DNA of 34,350 nt. It comes from Opitutus sp. (GTDB lineage Bacteria > Verrucomicrobiota > Verrucomicrobiia > Opitutales > Opitutaceae). A model generated the notes under the pieces. It made no database searches, was not told where the DNA came from, and saw only the letters and a program-made list of their open reading frames with translations. The DNA lies in contig SIBG01000042.1 of assembly GCA_009695305.1 (NCBI GenBank), positions 1-34,350 on the forward strand, written 5' to 3'. The position numbers and the translations under genes were made by a program. Below are positions 25,951 through 34,268 of this stretch, piece by piece; the first letter of the stretch is position 1; every line of letters begins with the position of its first letter.

Positions 25951-27698
25951 AGTCGCGGCGCGGCGGGCTTGCTGGGCACATCCCAGGCGTTGGCGCCGGT
26001 GACATTAAGTTTCCGTTTGTAGACCTTGTCGTTGCACGACGCGTAGAGCGTGTCGAATTTCTCGCCGCCGAAGACCAGGTTGGTGATGCGGCCATTGGGA
26101 GTCGGAATGATCACGTTCACGCGGCCGGCCTGATCGCAGACTTGGATGCCGAGGCGCGTCGCGACGTAGAGGTTGCCGTGGCGATCGACCTTGAGGCCAT
26201 CGGCGGAACTTTGGTCATCGGTGTCGGGCTCATGCAGGTGGTAATAGCGCTGCTTGTGCGCGAGCGCGCCATCGGGCTGGATCACGTAGCTGTAGACCCA
26301 GCGCGACCGATAGTCGGCCACGTAGAGCAACGACTGGTCGGTGGACAGCGCGACGCCGTTGGCATATTTCAGCCCGGTGTCGACGACTCGCTTCACGCCA
26401 TCGGGAGTGATGAGCCAGACTTTGCTCGGGTCGTTGCTGGCGCCGGCGGGAGGGTTGGTGACGTAGATGTTGCCGTTGTGGGCCACGACGAGGTCGTTCC
26501 CCGCAATTTCGCTCGCGACCACGGTGGCTTTGCCGTCCGCGCCATAGGCGAGAATCTGCTGAGTGCCAGTGGCGACGGCGAAGAGCCGACCGTCGGGACC
26601 AAACGCCTGGCCATTGCCGCGCTTGGTATCCGCGATAAAGACGGCCGGGGTTCCATCCGGGCCGATTTTGTAGGCCTTGCTGTTGGGAATATCGGTAAAA
26701 AATACCTCGCCCTTCGGATTGACGGCCGTGCCTTCAGCCAAGCGGTAGCCCTCGCCCACCAGTTGCCACTCCTCGCCGGGGATGAAGATCGGGCCGATGC
26801 GCTCGAGCGGCAGCCGCCCGGCTTTCACCGGCTGCGGCCAGCCCTGCCACAGCCAGCGCATCGCGTCGGGAAACAACTGGGTGCCGTGCCTGGGGTTGTG
26901 CTCGCCGACACCCCAGACATGCATCACCTCGTAGCCCGCGTAGATGAGCGCGCTCGCCATCGTTTGGTTGGCCATCCACCAGTCGCCCCCGTAGATATTC
27001 TGATCGTGTTCGCCGTCTTGGAGGAACACCCGCAACGGCTTCGACTCAGTCTGGCGAATGATCGTCGGGTAGCGGTCGCCGCCGCGCAGCCCAACGTAAG
27101 AGCCGACGCAGCTAAACACGCGCGAAAACGCGTCCGGCCGCTCCCAGGCCGCGGTGAAGGCCGCGATCGCGCCGCTGCTCCCGCCACCGATGGCCCGATC
27201 GTTGCCGGCCGGAGAAAGCCTGATCGCACGGCCGTCGCTGGTGGCCTTCGATTCGACCGCGGGCAGCACTTCCTCGAGGAGAAACCGCGCGTAGGCGTCG
27301 CTCAGTCCATCGAATTCATAACTGCGGTTGAAGCGGTCGAGGGCGGTCGCGGCGTTGGTGGTTTTCACCACGCCGGGAGGCACGAACACGCCGATGATAA
27401 CCGGCAGTTCGCCACGGGCGATGAGGTTGTCGAAAACGGTCGGAGCGTTCCACTGCACGCCGTCTTGATTCACGTAAACGCAGGCGGGCTTCGTCGCGTC
27501 ATATTGTCGGGGCACGTAGATGGTCACTTGTCGCGTGGTGCCGGGAAAGATCTTTGAATTCTCGAAAGTAAACTTGATCAACTCTCCCGCCGGCACGCCG
27601 GGCTGCGGTTTGGAGTCGGGGCCGGGAACGTAGTCGTCGGCCGCGCGGAGGAGTGGGACGAGGAAGGCAAGGAGCCCAAGCAAAATTGTTGGTTTCAT
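25947..27698 (-). CDS. Secreted fusion of Fes-like esterase and SMP-30/gluconolactonase beta-propeller
   Basis: 583 residues with signal peptide MKPTILLGLLAFLVPLLRAA. Residues about 40-300 form an alpha/beta-hydrolase esterase of the enterochelin-esterase/esterase D type: QVTIYVPRQYDATKPACVYV, nucleophile Ser in IGGGSSGAIAAF, FLQDGEHDQNIYGGDWW and a late His in HNPRHG. Residues about 310-575 form an SMP-30/gluconolactonase-like propeller (RLAEGTAVNPKGEVFFTDI, NLYVATRLGIQV, ITNLVFGGEKFDTLYASC). It may act on acylated sugars or sugar lactones outside the cytoplasm. Such fusions are found in Verrucomicrobia and Planctomycetes; substrate is unknown. A long open frame on the opposite strand is only a GC-rich shadow. 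The ThuA gene lies 60 bases upstream on the same strand. Confidence 0.88.
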   Translation of the reverse strand: MKPTILLGLLAFLVPLLRAADDYVPGPDSKPQPGVPAGELIKFTFENSKIFPGTTRQVTIYVPRQYDATKPACVYVNQDGVQWNAPTVFDNLIARGELPVIIGVFVPPGVVKTTNAATALDRFNRSYEFDGLSDAYARFLLEEVLPAVESKATSDGRAIRLSPAGNDRAIGGGSSGAIAAFTAAWERPDAFSRVFSCVGSYVGLRGGDRYPTIIRQTESKPLRVFLQDGEHDQNIYGGDWWMANQTMASALIYAGYEVMHVWGVGEHNPRHGTQLFPDAMRWLWQGWPQPVKAGRLPLERIGPIFIPGEEWQLVGEGYRLAEGTAVNPKGEVFFTDIPNSKAYKIGPDGTPAVFIADTKRGNGQAFGPDGRLFAVATGTQQILAYGADGKATVVASEIAGNDLVVAHNGNIYVTNPPAGASNDPSKVWLITPDGVKRVVDTGLKYANGVALSTDQSLLYVADYRSRWVYSYVIQPDGALAHKQRYYHLHEPDTDDQSSADGLKVDRHGNLYVATRLGIQVCDQAGRVNVIIPTPNGRITNLVFGGEKFDTLYASCNDKVYKRKLNVTGANAWDVPSKPAAPRL

Positions 27699-27758
27699 GA
27701 GGAGGATATTTCCGGGCGGGGCGCTCGCCGGCGCCCGCGGTTGCCGATCAGCGGAATG

Positions 27759-28709
27759 CTATTTTTTCTTCGCTGCCTTCGGCACGGGCGGCGGTGGAGC
27801 GACGTAAGCCGGGAGCACGTGGGCCTGTGGCGCGACCCGCGCGAGGTTGGGCGTCACGTCGGCCTCGACGCGCCGCAGCGACCAGTTGAGGCCACCGAGG
27901 AGCACCGATTGAAAAACGGGGTTGAGCCAGACGTCCTCGCGGTGGCCCATGCTCGTATAGAACACCCGGCCCTGGCCGTGCCGGCGCGCCCAGGTTGCGG
28001 GGTAGTTGGGCCGGGCGTAGGAGGGCCCGGTCATACCCTTCGTGTCCTGCACGAGCAGGACGTGCAGATCCGGGGCAAAGTTTTTCAGCGAATACCATTC
28101 CTCGTGCGGGCCAAAGTCCGGGGGCACGGCGTTCATGCCGGGAAACTTCTCGTCCGCGATGATCTGATGGGCGGGTTGCTGCGCGTCGTGCTTGATAAAC
28201 TCGGCCCCGAGCATCTTCACATAGTCGGTCGTGTTCGCACCGTCGTTCTGGTTGCGGGCCGGACCGTGGTCGAGGTTGCCAGGCGAGTGAAAGGAATCGG
28301 ACGCGGCGTGGACTGCCACGAAGCCCTTGCCGTCGGTGATCGCCTGGAGGAAGGCCGCCTTCCCGGCCTCCGTCATGGGTGGCTGGCCGTCGCCGCGCGT
28401 GGCACTGTGCCGGGCGAGCGTGAGCACACCGCTCGTGAAAAAGAGGATCGCGTCGAACTGCGCGAGATACTCGGTGGAAAAGAGGCTCCCATCCTTCGAC
28501 TCAATGAATTCGAGGTTGTTTTTTTCTCCGAGTTCCTGGAGCACCTGCATCGCGAAGGACGGCTGGCCGGCCACGCGCTTGATGACGGAGTGCTCAAAAC
28601 CGGACGACTTCGTGAAGAAGAGGACTTTTTTCGTCGCCGGCGCGGCGCCCGCGACCGACATGATCGCGTGGCAGAGGACGGTGAATACCAGAGCAACCGA
28701 GGTTTTCAT
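27759..28709 (-). CDS. Secreted ThuA-domain protein
   Basis: 316 residues with signal peptide MKTSVALVFTVLCHAIMSVAGAA. The ThuA domain belongs to the glutamine-amidotransferase-like fold and is linked to trehalose or other sugar use. Visible blocks: KKVLFFTKSSGFEHSVI, YLAQFDAILFFTSG, GKGFVAVHAASDSFHS, PGMNAVPPDFGPHEEWYSL, GRVFYTSMGHREDVW and FQSVLLGGLNWSL, as in secreted ThuA proteins of Verrucomicrobia. A Pro/Lys-rich tail (APPPPVPKAAKKK) may contact the envelope. It precedes the esterase/SMP-30 gene on the same strand with a 60-base gap, so they may be co-transcribed and act on the same sugar. Confidence 0.88.
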   Translation of the reverse strand: MKTSVALVFTVLCHAIMSVAGAAPATKKVLFFTKSSGFEHSVIKRVAGQPSFAMQVLQELGEKNNLEFIESKDGSLFSTEYLAQFDAILFFTSGVLTLARHSATRGDGQPPMTEAGKAAFLQAITDGKGFVAVHAASDSFHSPGNLDHGPARNQNDGANTTDYVKMLGAEFIKHDAQQPAHQIIADEKFPGMNAVPPDFGPHEEWYSLKNFAPDLHVLLVQDTKGMTGPSYARPNYPATWARRHGQGRVFYTSMGHREDVWLNPVFQSVLLGGLNWSLRRVEADVTPNLARVAPQAHVLPAYVAPPPPVPKAAKKK

Positions 28710-28729
28710 TGCAAGGGGAGCTTGAGAGC

Positions 28730-28747
28730 GCGCCTGCGGGCAGGCGC
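28730..28747. repeat. Hairpin between the sigma-54 activator gene and the ThuA gene
   Basis: GCGCCTG (28730-28736) and CAGGCGC (28741-28747) form a perfect 7-bp stem with a 4-base loop. No T run follows on the minus strand, so it is not a clear terminator. It may reduce read-through from the regulator gene or be a fragment of a dispersed palindrome. Confidence 0.35.
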
Positions 28748-28794
28748 AAAGGCGGACGGATTGCGGCCATTACCGGCACGCCGGCTCCGACAAA

Positions 28795-30324
28795 TCAATG
28801 CTCTTTCAGCTTCTTTTGCAGCGCAGCTTTCGTGAGCCCGAGTTGCTTCGCGGCGACGCCGACATCGCCCGCCGCCGTGGCCAGCGCCCGGCGGATGAGT
28901 TCACGCTCCAGTTGCGGCAAAATCCGCCCGCCGTCGCGGGCCAGCTCCGCGTGAAGAAAATCCAGCGCGCGCTCGACGGTGAGCGCCGGCTCCCCGGCGG
29001 CCACCCGCTCGGCCGTCACCCGCGCGGAGGCCAGCGCGACGTTCTCGGCATTCGCCGTGCGCACCGCATCGAAGGGCGCGTCGCTGGTGGCGGTCAGGGC
29101 GAGGGCGCCCACGGTGGGCTCAACGTTGGTCGCGCCGCGAATTTCCGCGGGTAAATCCTTCACGAGAATGGCGGCGCCCTGCGCGATGACGGCGCTGCGG
29201 TAAATGACGTTTTCCAGTTCGCGGACATTGCCCGGCCACGTGTGGCGCGTGAGCACGGCCATCGCCTCGGGCGAGACCTTGGCGACACGCGCTTTCCTGG
29301 CCTTCACCAGATTTTGCAGGCAGAAATCCACGATCTGCGGGATGTCGCCACCGCGCTCCCGCAGCGTCGGCATCTTGATCCGGACCACGTTGAGCCGGTA
29401 GTAGAGGTCCTCGCGGAAGGTTTTCGCCTTCACCATTTCCTCCAAGTCCTTGTTCGTCGCGGCGAGGATCCGGACATCGACCTTGATCGTCTCGGTGCCA
29501 CCCACCCGCTGAATCTCGCCGGCCTGGAGCACGCGCAAAATCTTGGTCTGCGTGGCGAGCGCCATGTCGCCAATCTCATCGAGGAAAATCGTGCCGCCAT
29601 CGCACAGCTCGAATTTCCCCAGTCGCTGCGCGGTCGCGCCGGTGAACGAGCCCTTTTCGTGGCCGAAGAGTTCACTCTCGATCAGATTATCGGGAATGGC
29701 GGCGCAATTGACCGCGATGAAGGGCCTCGCCGCGCGGTGGCTGTGCTTCCAAATCGACCGCGCCACGAGCTCCTTGCCGGTGCCACTTTCCCCCGTGATC
29801 ATCACCGTGACGTCGCTCGCCGTGACCTGCCCGATGATCTTGAACACGTCCTGCATCACCGGCGCGCTGCCGACAATGCCCTCGCGGTAGTCGTCGGCAT
29901 TGATGGTCGGCTTGTAATCGCCGACGGCGCGGAGATCGGCGTGGGCCTTAAGGGCGTTGGCGGCGAGCGCGAGGACCTTGGCGGGGTCGAACGGCTTCAT
30001 CACATAGTCGAACGCGCCATATTTCATCGCCTCGATCGCCGTCTGTGCGGTGCCAAACGCCGTCATCAAGACGACGAGTTGCTTGGGGTTGGCCGCGCGG
30101 ATGTGCTGGAGCGCCTCGATGCCGCCCATGCCGCCCATCCGCACGTCAAGAAAAACGAGGTCGGGCACCGGGCCCTTCTTGACCATCGCCACGCCCTGCT
30201 CACCGCTCGCGGCCTCCGTGACCCGGTAATTTCGCGAGGTCAGCACGCGCGAGAGCGAGTAACGGATCTCAGTGTCGTCATCGATGACGAGGATGGTGGG
30301 CGGTTGGGCGGAAGGATCGGACAT
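28795..30324 (-). CDS. NtrC-family sigma-54-dependent response regulator
   Basis: 509 residues from ATG 30324. Receiver domain 1-125 with acidic pocket Asp15-17, phospho-acceptor Asp60 (VFLDVRMGG), Thr in MTAFGT and Lys in MKPFD. AAA+ domain follows: Walker [12 protein letters not shown], sigma-54 contact loop GSFTGA, Walker [26 protein letters not shown] and RLNVVRI. A linker precedes a Fis-type HTH ([20 protein letters not shown]). It should activate sigma-54 promoters after phosphorylation. No histidine kinase adjoins it; the divergent gene is an M50 protease 88 bases away. GSFTGA instead of GAFTGA is a known tolerated variant. Target genes are unknown. An ATG at 30438 would add a non-conserved tail and is rejected. 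Confidence 0.94.
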   Translation of the reverse strand: MSDPSAQPPTILVIDDDTEIRYSLSRVLTSRNYRVTEAASGEQGVAMVKKGPVPDLVFLDVRMGGMGGIEALQHIRAANPKQLVVLMTAFGTAQTAIEAMKYGAFDYVMKPFDPAKVLALAANALKAHADLRAVGDYKPTINADDYREGIVGSAPVMQDVFKIIGQVTASDVTVMITGESGTGKELVARSIWKHSHRAARPFIAVNCAAIPDNLIESELFGHEKGSFTGATAQRLGKFELCDGGTIFLDEIGDMALATQTKILRVLQAGEIQRVGGTETIKVDVRILAATNKDLEEMVKAKTFREDLYYRLNVVRIKMPTLRERGGDIPQIVDFCLQNLVKARKARVAKVSPEAMAVLTRHTWPGNVRELENVIYRSAVIAQGAAILVKDLPAEIRGATNVEPTVGALALTATSDAPFDAVRTANAENVALASARVTAERVAAGEPALTVERALDFLHAELARDGGRILPQLERELIRRALATAAGDVGVAAKQLGLTKAALQKKLKEH

Positions 30325-30412
30325 GGTGGCAGCGGACGGAGGAGCCAGGCGTGCGAAGACGCTGGCACTTTCCGCCGACGGGCTTTTGTTATGCCACATG
30401 CTTGGCTGGTCA

Positions 30413-31174
30413 ATGAACCTTTTCCGCGTCCGCGGCATTCAACTCGCGGTCCACTTCTCGTTTTTTCTGCTGCTCGCGTTCGTCGCGCAGGAAGGCTGGC
30501 AGGAGGACGGCTGGCCCGGGCTCCTCTGGAGCGTGGGCACGCTGCTGGTGTTTTTCACTTGCGTGGTGCTGCACGAATTCGGCCATTCGTTTACGGCGAT
30601 GCACTATGGCATCGGCGTGCGGCGAATCCTGCTGATGCCGATCGGCGGCATGGCGGAGTTTGAGGACATTCCCCGGGAGCCCGGGCGCGAGCTGCTCATC
30701 ACCCTGGCCGGCCCGGCGGTGAATTTTGTAATCGCGGGCGCACTGTGGGCCGCCGTGGGCCTTCCCCCGGGCTGGCCGCTAGCGAATTATCCCGCCAATG
30801 CGACCGGCTTCGCGCAACTGCTACTGCACTGGAACTTGCTCATGGGCGTCTTCAACCTCGCGCCGGTTTTCCCGATGGACGGTGGGCGCATCGTCCGCGC
30901 GTTGCTGGCCACGCGGCTGTCGTATTTACGCGCGACGTTTTGGGCGGCGAGTATCGGCAAGGTGCTGGCCGTCATCGCGGCATTGGTGGCACTGTTTGTT
31001 TTCCACGTCTGGCTCACGGCCGTGCTTTTCGCCTTCATCTTCTTCGCCGGCGAGGCGGAATACCGCGCAGTGAAACGCCGGGAGCGCGAAGACGCGCACT
31101 GGCGCACCGTCCTCGCCCGGGCCTACGCGGCGACGCTGCCGCCGCCCGCCGAGGAGCCGCCCGTGTTGTCGTGA
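30413..31174 (+). CDS. M50-family membrane metalloprotease (site-2 protease-like)
   Basis: 253 residues from ATG 30413. Zinc motif H54-E-F-G-H58 in [11 protein letters not shown] lies in a transmembrane helix, and the second site motif [19 protein letters not shown] supplies the Asp ligand. Around them are about six hydrophobic segments. It cuts transmembrane substrates within the membrane, for example anti-sigma factors or signal remnants. No PDZ and no C-terminal CBS domains, so it is the short type. It is divergent from an NtrC-type regulator with an 88-base gap. The earlier starts at 30272 and 30398 are rejected because they precede the membrane leader by non-conserved residues. The substrate is unknown. 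Confidence 0.92.
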   Translation: MNLFRVRGIQLAVHFSFFLLLAFVAQEGWQEDGWPGLLWSVGTLLVFFTCVVLHEFGHSFTAMHYGIGVRRILLMPIGGMAEFEDIPREPGRELLITLAGPAVNFVIAGALWAAVGLPPGWPLANYPANATGFAQLLLHWNLLMGVFNLAPVFPMDGGRIVRALLATRLSYLRATFWAASIGKVLAVIAALVALFVFHVWLTAVLFAFIFFAGEAEYRAVKRREREDAHWRTVLARAYAATLPPPAEEPPVLS

Positions 31175-31274
31175 GGCTGAAACCCCGCGGCGCTTATTGC
31201 ACTGGCCTCGCGCCGTCGGTCCCGCCAGACCAACGGCCGGAGCAAGTTTGCCCGAACCTCAATCCACCTCCGCA

Positions 31275-31542
31275 ATGGAAATCACCCGCAGGGACCTCTT
31301 CCGCTCGGCCGGCCGGCTGGCGGTGCGGCCGACGCGCGCCTCCGCCTCCGGCCCCGGAATCTCATCAATGTATCACAGCTCGACACCCGCATCAAATTAT
31401 TCGGCCGCGAGCTGCCCTTTCCTATTTTACTCGCGCCGGTGGCCTGTCACCGGCTGTTCCATCCCGAAGGGGAAATCGCCGAACCTGGCATCGTTCCGCC
31501 GGTGGCCGGGACGCCGATCACGAGGATGAAGCGATTCGCCGC
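31275..31542 (+). pseudogene. Remnant of an FMN-dependent alpha-hydroxy-acid oxidase/L-lactate dehydrogenase gene
   Basis: The stretch between the protease and transporter genes holds pieces of one protein in different frames. MEITRRDLFRSAGRLAVRP (from 31275) looks like a Tat-type N terminus. From 31337 the next frame reads RLRPRNLINVSQLDTRIKLF followed by GRELPFPILLAPVACHRLFH and PEGEIA, which is characteristic of the LldD/glycolate-oxidase family near its FMN site. After this the frame decays and stops at the transporter start. The expected remaining 250 or so residues, with the catalytic His and Arg, are missing. At least one internal deletion or frameshift must have occurred between the N terminus and 31337, and a second after about 31485. 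The remnant is non-functional. Confidence 0.72.
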
Positions 31543-33018
31543 ATGAGTGATCCATCACCCACCCCGGGACTTTCGCCGCTGGTGTGGCGCGCCGGCGTTC
31601 CTCTGTTGGTCGGCCTCACGCTCGCGCTGCTGCCGGCACCGGCCGGACTCCCGCCGCACGCGTGGCATTATTTCGCCGTGTTTGCGACCGTGATTCTCGC
31701 GTTGATCACGGAGCCGGTTCCGGCCGCCGCGGTCGGCTTTCTGGGCGTGACCTTCGCGGGAGTGTTTGGCCTCGTCTTCACGCCAGCGCAGCTCGCCAGC
31801 CCCGCGTTCAAGTTTCCCGCCGAGACGCTGAAATGGTCGCTTGGGGGATTCTCGAACAGCACGGTCTGGCTCATCTTCGGGGCATTCATGTTTGCAATGG
31901 GCTATGAAAAAACCGGGCTCGGCCGGCGCCTCGCCCTGGGGTTGGTTCGTCGGCTCGGCGGGCGCACGCTGGGCCTCGGCTACGCCGTCGCGTTGTCGGA
32001 CCTCGTGCTCGCCCCGTTCACGCCATCGAATACCGCCCGCAGCGCCGGCGCGATCTACCCGGTGATCCGGAGTATTCCCGAACTTTACGATTCCCGGCCC
32101 GGCGAATCGGCCCGCCAGATTGGAGCCTACCTCATGTGGGTCGCGTTCGCGACGACGTGTGTGACGAGTTCGATGTTCGTCACCGCGACGGCGCCGAATC
32201 TTTTCGCCCTGGAGCTGGTCCGGAAGGCGACTGGCGTGGAGGTGACCTGGATGCAGTGGTTCATCGGTTTCCTGCCCATCGGCGGGTTGCTGGTGCTCGT
32301 GCTACCGTGGCTGATCTATCAGGTCTACCCGCCGGGAATTCGCGTGAGCGCCGAGGTGCCGCGTTGGGCGGCGGCCGAGCTGGCGAAACTAGGGGGCATC
32401 ACCCGCCTCGAAATCATCATGGCCGCACTGGTGCTCCTCGCGCTCGCGCTGTGGGTGTTGGGCGGGCCCGTGATTGATGCGACGATGGTGGCGCTGGTGG
32501 GGATTTCGCTGATGCTGATCAGTGGAGTCGTTTCCTGGGATGACGTCGTGGGCAACAAACCCGCCTGGAACGTGCTCGCGTGGTTCGCCACGCTCGTGAC
32601 GCTGGCCGACGGATTGAGCCGGGTGGGTTTTATCGACTGGTTCGGCCGGGGTGCGGCCACGCTGCTCGTCGGCCACTCGCCGATCTTCGTGCTCACGCTG
32701 CTCGTCGCGTTGTTTTTTCTGCTCCACTACATGTTCGCGGGCCTGACCGGGCATACGGCCGCGTTACTGCCGGTCTTCGTCGCCGCGGGCGCGGCGGTGC
32801 CGGGTCTGCCGGTGCGGGCGTTTGCCCTGCTGCTGGTCTATTCCCTGGGGATCATGGGCGTGCTGACGCCGTATGCATGTGGACCGGCGCCGGTTTACTA
32901 CGGGAGTGGTTTTATCGCGCGCAAAGATTTCTGGCGGCTCGGCCTGGTCTTTGGGCTGATTTTCCTCGGCACGATGCTGCTCATCGGCGTGCCGTATCTA
33001 CGGGTCGTTGCGCCCTGA
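31543..33018 (+). CDS. SLC13/DASS-family anion (di- or tricarboxylate) symporter
   Basis: 491 residues from ATG 31543 with about 11-12 hydrophobic segments. The first substrate/sodium motif S162-N-T (TPSNTARSAGAIYPV) and a second block (MFVTATAPNLFALELV, Thr214) are as expected for the family; the second half has GLTGHTAALLPVF in place of a second SNT, common in bacterial CitT/YflS-like members. It should import or exchange dicarboxylates, tricarboxylates or sulfate-like anions with sodium. It begins right after an alpha-hydroxy-acid oxidase remnant, which suggests it once worked with that enzyme in hydroxy-acid use. The long upstream extension in the same frame is not coding. The substrate is not known. 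Confidence 0.9.
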   Translation: MSDPSPTPGLSPLVWRAGVPLLVGLTLALLPAPAGLPPHAWHYFAVFATVILALITEPVPAAAVGFLGVTFAGVFGLVFTPAQLASPAFKFPAETLKWSLGGFSNSTVWLIFGAFMFAMGYEKTGLGRRLALGLVRRLGGRTLGLGYAVALSDLVLAPFTPSNTARSAGAIYPVIRSIPELYDSRPGESARQIGAYLMWVAFATTCVTSSMFVTATAPNLFALELVRKATGVEVTWMQWFIGFLPIGGLLVLVLPWLIYQVYPPGIRVSAEVPRWAAAELAKLGGITRLEIIMAALVLLALALWVLGGPVIDATMVALVGISLMLISGVVSWDDVVGNKPAWNVLAWFATLVTLADGLSRVGFIDWFGRGAATLLVGHSPIFVLTLLVALFFLLHYMFAGLTGHTAALLPVFVAAGAAVPGLPVRAFALLLVYSLGIMGVLTPYACGPAPVYYGSGFIARKDFWRLGLVFGLIFLGTMLLIGVPYLRVVAP

Positions 33019-33232
33019 TCGGATCGGCGGGCCAAAGACGGGCAGCCTTCAGGGCCTCCGCCACCACCTTGGCTGCGGCCGGCGGGTGACGCGTTTCTTG
33101 GCCTCGTCGCGGGAAAATTCTTCGCAAAATCTGCGCAATAACGCGCAAGCGGCGCGGAGGCACCCACTGCACACCTTCGTAGGATGTCAGCGTCCGCCGC
33201 GACGATCGCCCAGCGGGCCAACTCCCTCCCCC

Positions 33233-34119
33233 ATGAAAGACTATCGCCCGACCGATTTGAGAAACTTCGCTGTCGTCGGTCACGCCTCGTGCGGCAAAAC
33301 CATGTTGTGCGAGGCGATGCTCGCCTGTTCCGGTCGCATCGGCCGGAGGTGCACCAGACCATCGTCTCGGGTCAGGGCGAGATTCACCTCCAGGTAACCG
33401 CCGAGCGGCTCGTGCGCCGCTTCGGCGTGTCGGTCACGCTGCAAGAGCCGCGCATCCCCTACCGCGAGACCATCCGCACGCGGGCCGATTCGCGCTACCG
33501 GCACAAGAAGCAGACGGGCGGTGCGGGCCAGTTCGCGGAAGTGTGGCTGCGGCTCGAGCCTCGGGCGCGCGACAGCGGGGTCGAGTTTGTGCAGTCGCTC
33601 GTGGGCAATAACGTCGACCGCGTCTTCGTGCGCTCAGTCGAGAAAGGCGTCCTCACCGTCTGCCGGAAAGGCATTCTCGCGGGCTTCCGCGTGGTCGACG
33701 TGCGCGCCGATTTCTACGACGGCAAGATGCACCCGGTGGATTCGAAGGACATCGCCTTTCAGGTCGCGGGCTACCACGCGTTCAAAGAAGCATTCCAGGA
33801 GGCGTCGCCGTGTCTGCTTGAACCCATCAACCACGTCACGGTCACCGCGCCCGAGGAGTATCTCGGCGTCGTGCTGGGCGACCTTTCCGCGCGTCGCGGG
33901 CACATCCTCGGAGTCGACACCGATGGCCAGTTTCAACTCGTCCGCGCACACGTGCCGCAGAAGGAGCTCTATCACTACAGCACGGTCGTGCGCTCGCTGA
34001 CGAGCGGGCGCGGCCGCCACGAAGAGAGTTTCAGCCACTACGCGGAGCCTCCCCCGGAGCTGGCGCAGCGGCTCCTGGCCGAAAGCAAGGCGCAGCGCAA
34101 CGGGCAGCCCGAGAAATAA
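33233..34119 (+). pseudogene. EF-G-like translation GTPase paralogue with a large internal deletion and frameshift
   Basis: From ATG 33233 the frame reads MKDYRPTDLRNFAVVGHASC then GKTMLCEAMLACSGRIGR: the start of an EF-G G domain with the P-loop GHASCGKT. At about 33345 the sequence jumps, out of frame, to EVHQTIVSGQGEIHLQVTAE, which belongs to EF-G domain III, and continues through domains IV and V (RHKKQTGGAGQFAEVW, VDRVFVRSVEKG, FYDGKMHPVDSKDIAFQ, SARRGHILGVDTDG, RSLTSGRGRHEESFSHY) to the stop. Roughly 400 residues, most of the G domain and all of domain II, are missing. No GTP hydrolysis is possible, although the C-terminal frame is clean and could still be read as a shorter ORF from 33184. 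Flanked on the right by an IS3 element. An assembly error is a less likely alternative. Confidence 0.8.
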
Positions 34120-34254
34120 GGGCGCGACGGCACGCCGCGGCCCAGCTGAAGCGACGGTTTTTTGGCGGACATTCGGAAACAAAAAAAGGCCGCCATTGCT
34201 GTGCGGTGATCCCCCGAAATCTGGGCCACTTGCGAGGTTAGTCTGCGGCCCTAA

Positions 34255-34260
34255 AAGGAG
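34255..34260 (+). promoter_or_regulatory. Strong Shine-Dalgarno AAGGAG of the IS3 OrfA gene
   Basis: AAGGAG ends 8 bases before the ATG at 34269. It is the only clear Shine-Dalgarno sequence that I checked in the window and marks the IS gene as foreign in style to the leaders of the native genes. Confidence 0.7.
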
Positions 34261-34268
34261 CCCAGACC

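Noticed and set aside
25800-27557. A 585-codon open frame on the plus strand opposite the esterase/SMP-30 gene
   Set aside because: It is rich in Arg, His and Val and has no family motif; the minus frame has a signal peptide and two recognisable domains. It is a high-GC shadow.
30363-30378. TGGCAC as a possible sigma-54 -24 box before the protease gene
   Set aside because: The -12 element is absent: the expected TTGC is GCCG at that spacing.
29242-30663. A 473-codon plus-strand frame across the sigma-54 activator gene and the start of the protease
   Set aside because: The minus-strand regulator has all receiver, AAA+ and HTH motifs; the plus frame has none.
30745-31542. An N-terminal extension of the SLC13 transporter by 266 codons
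   Set aside because: It overlaps the M50 protease and the oxidase remnant in other frames and is not hydrophobic in the family pattern; the ATG at 31543 gives a normal length.
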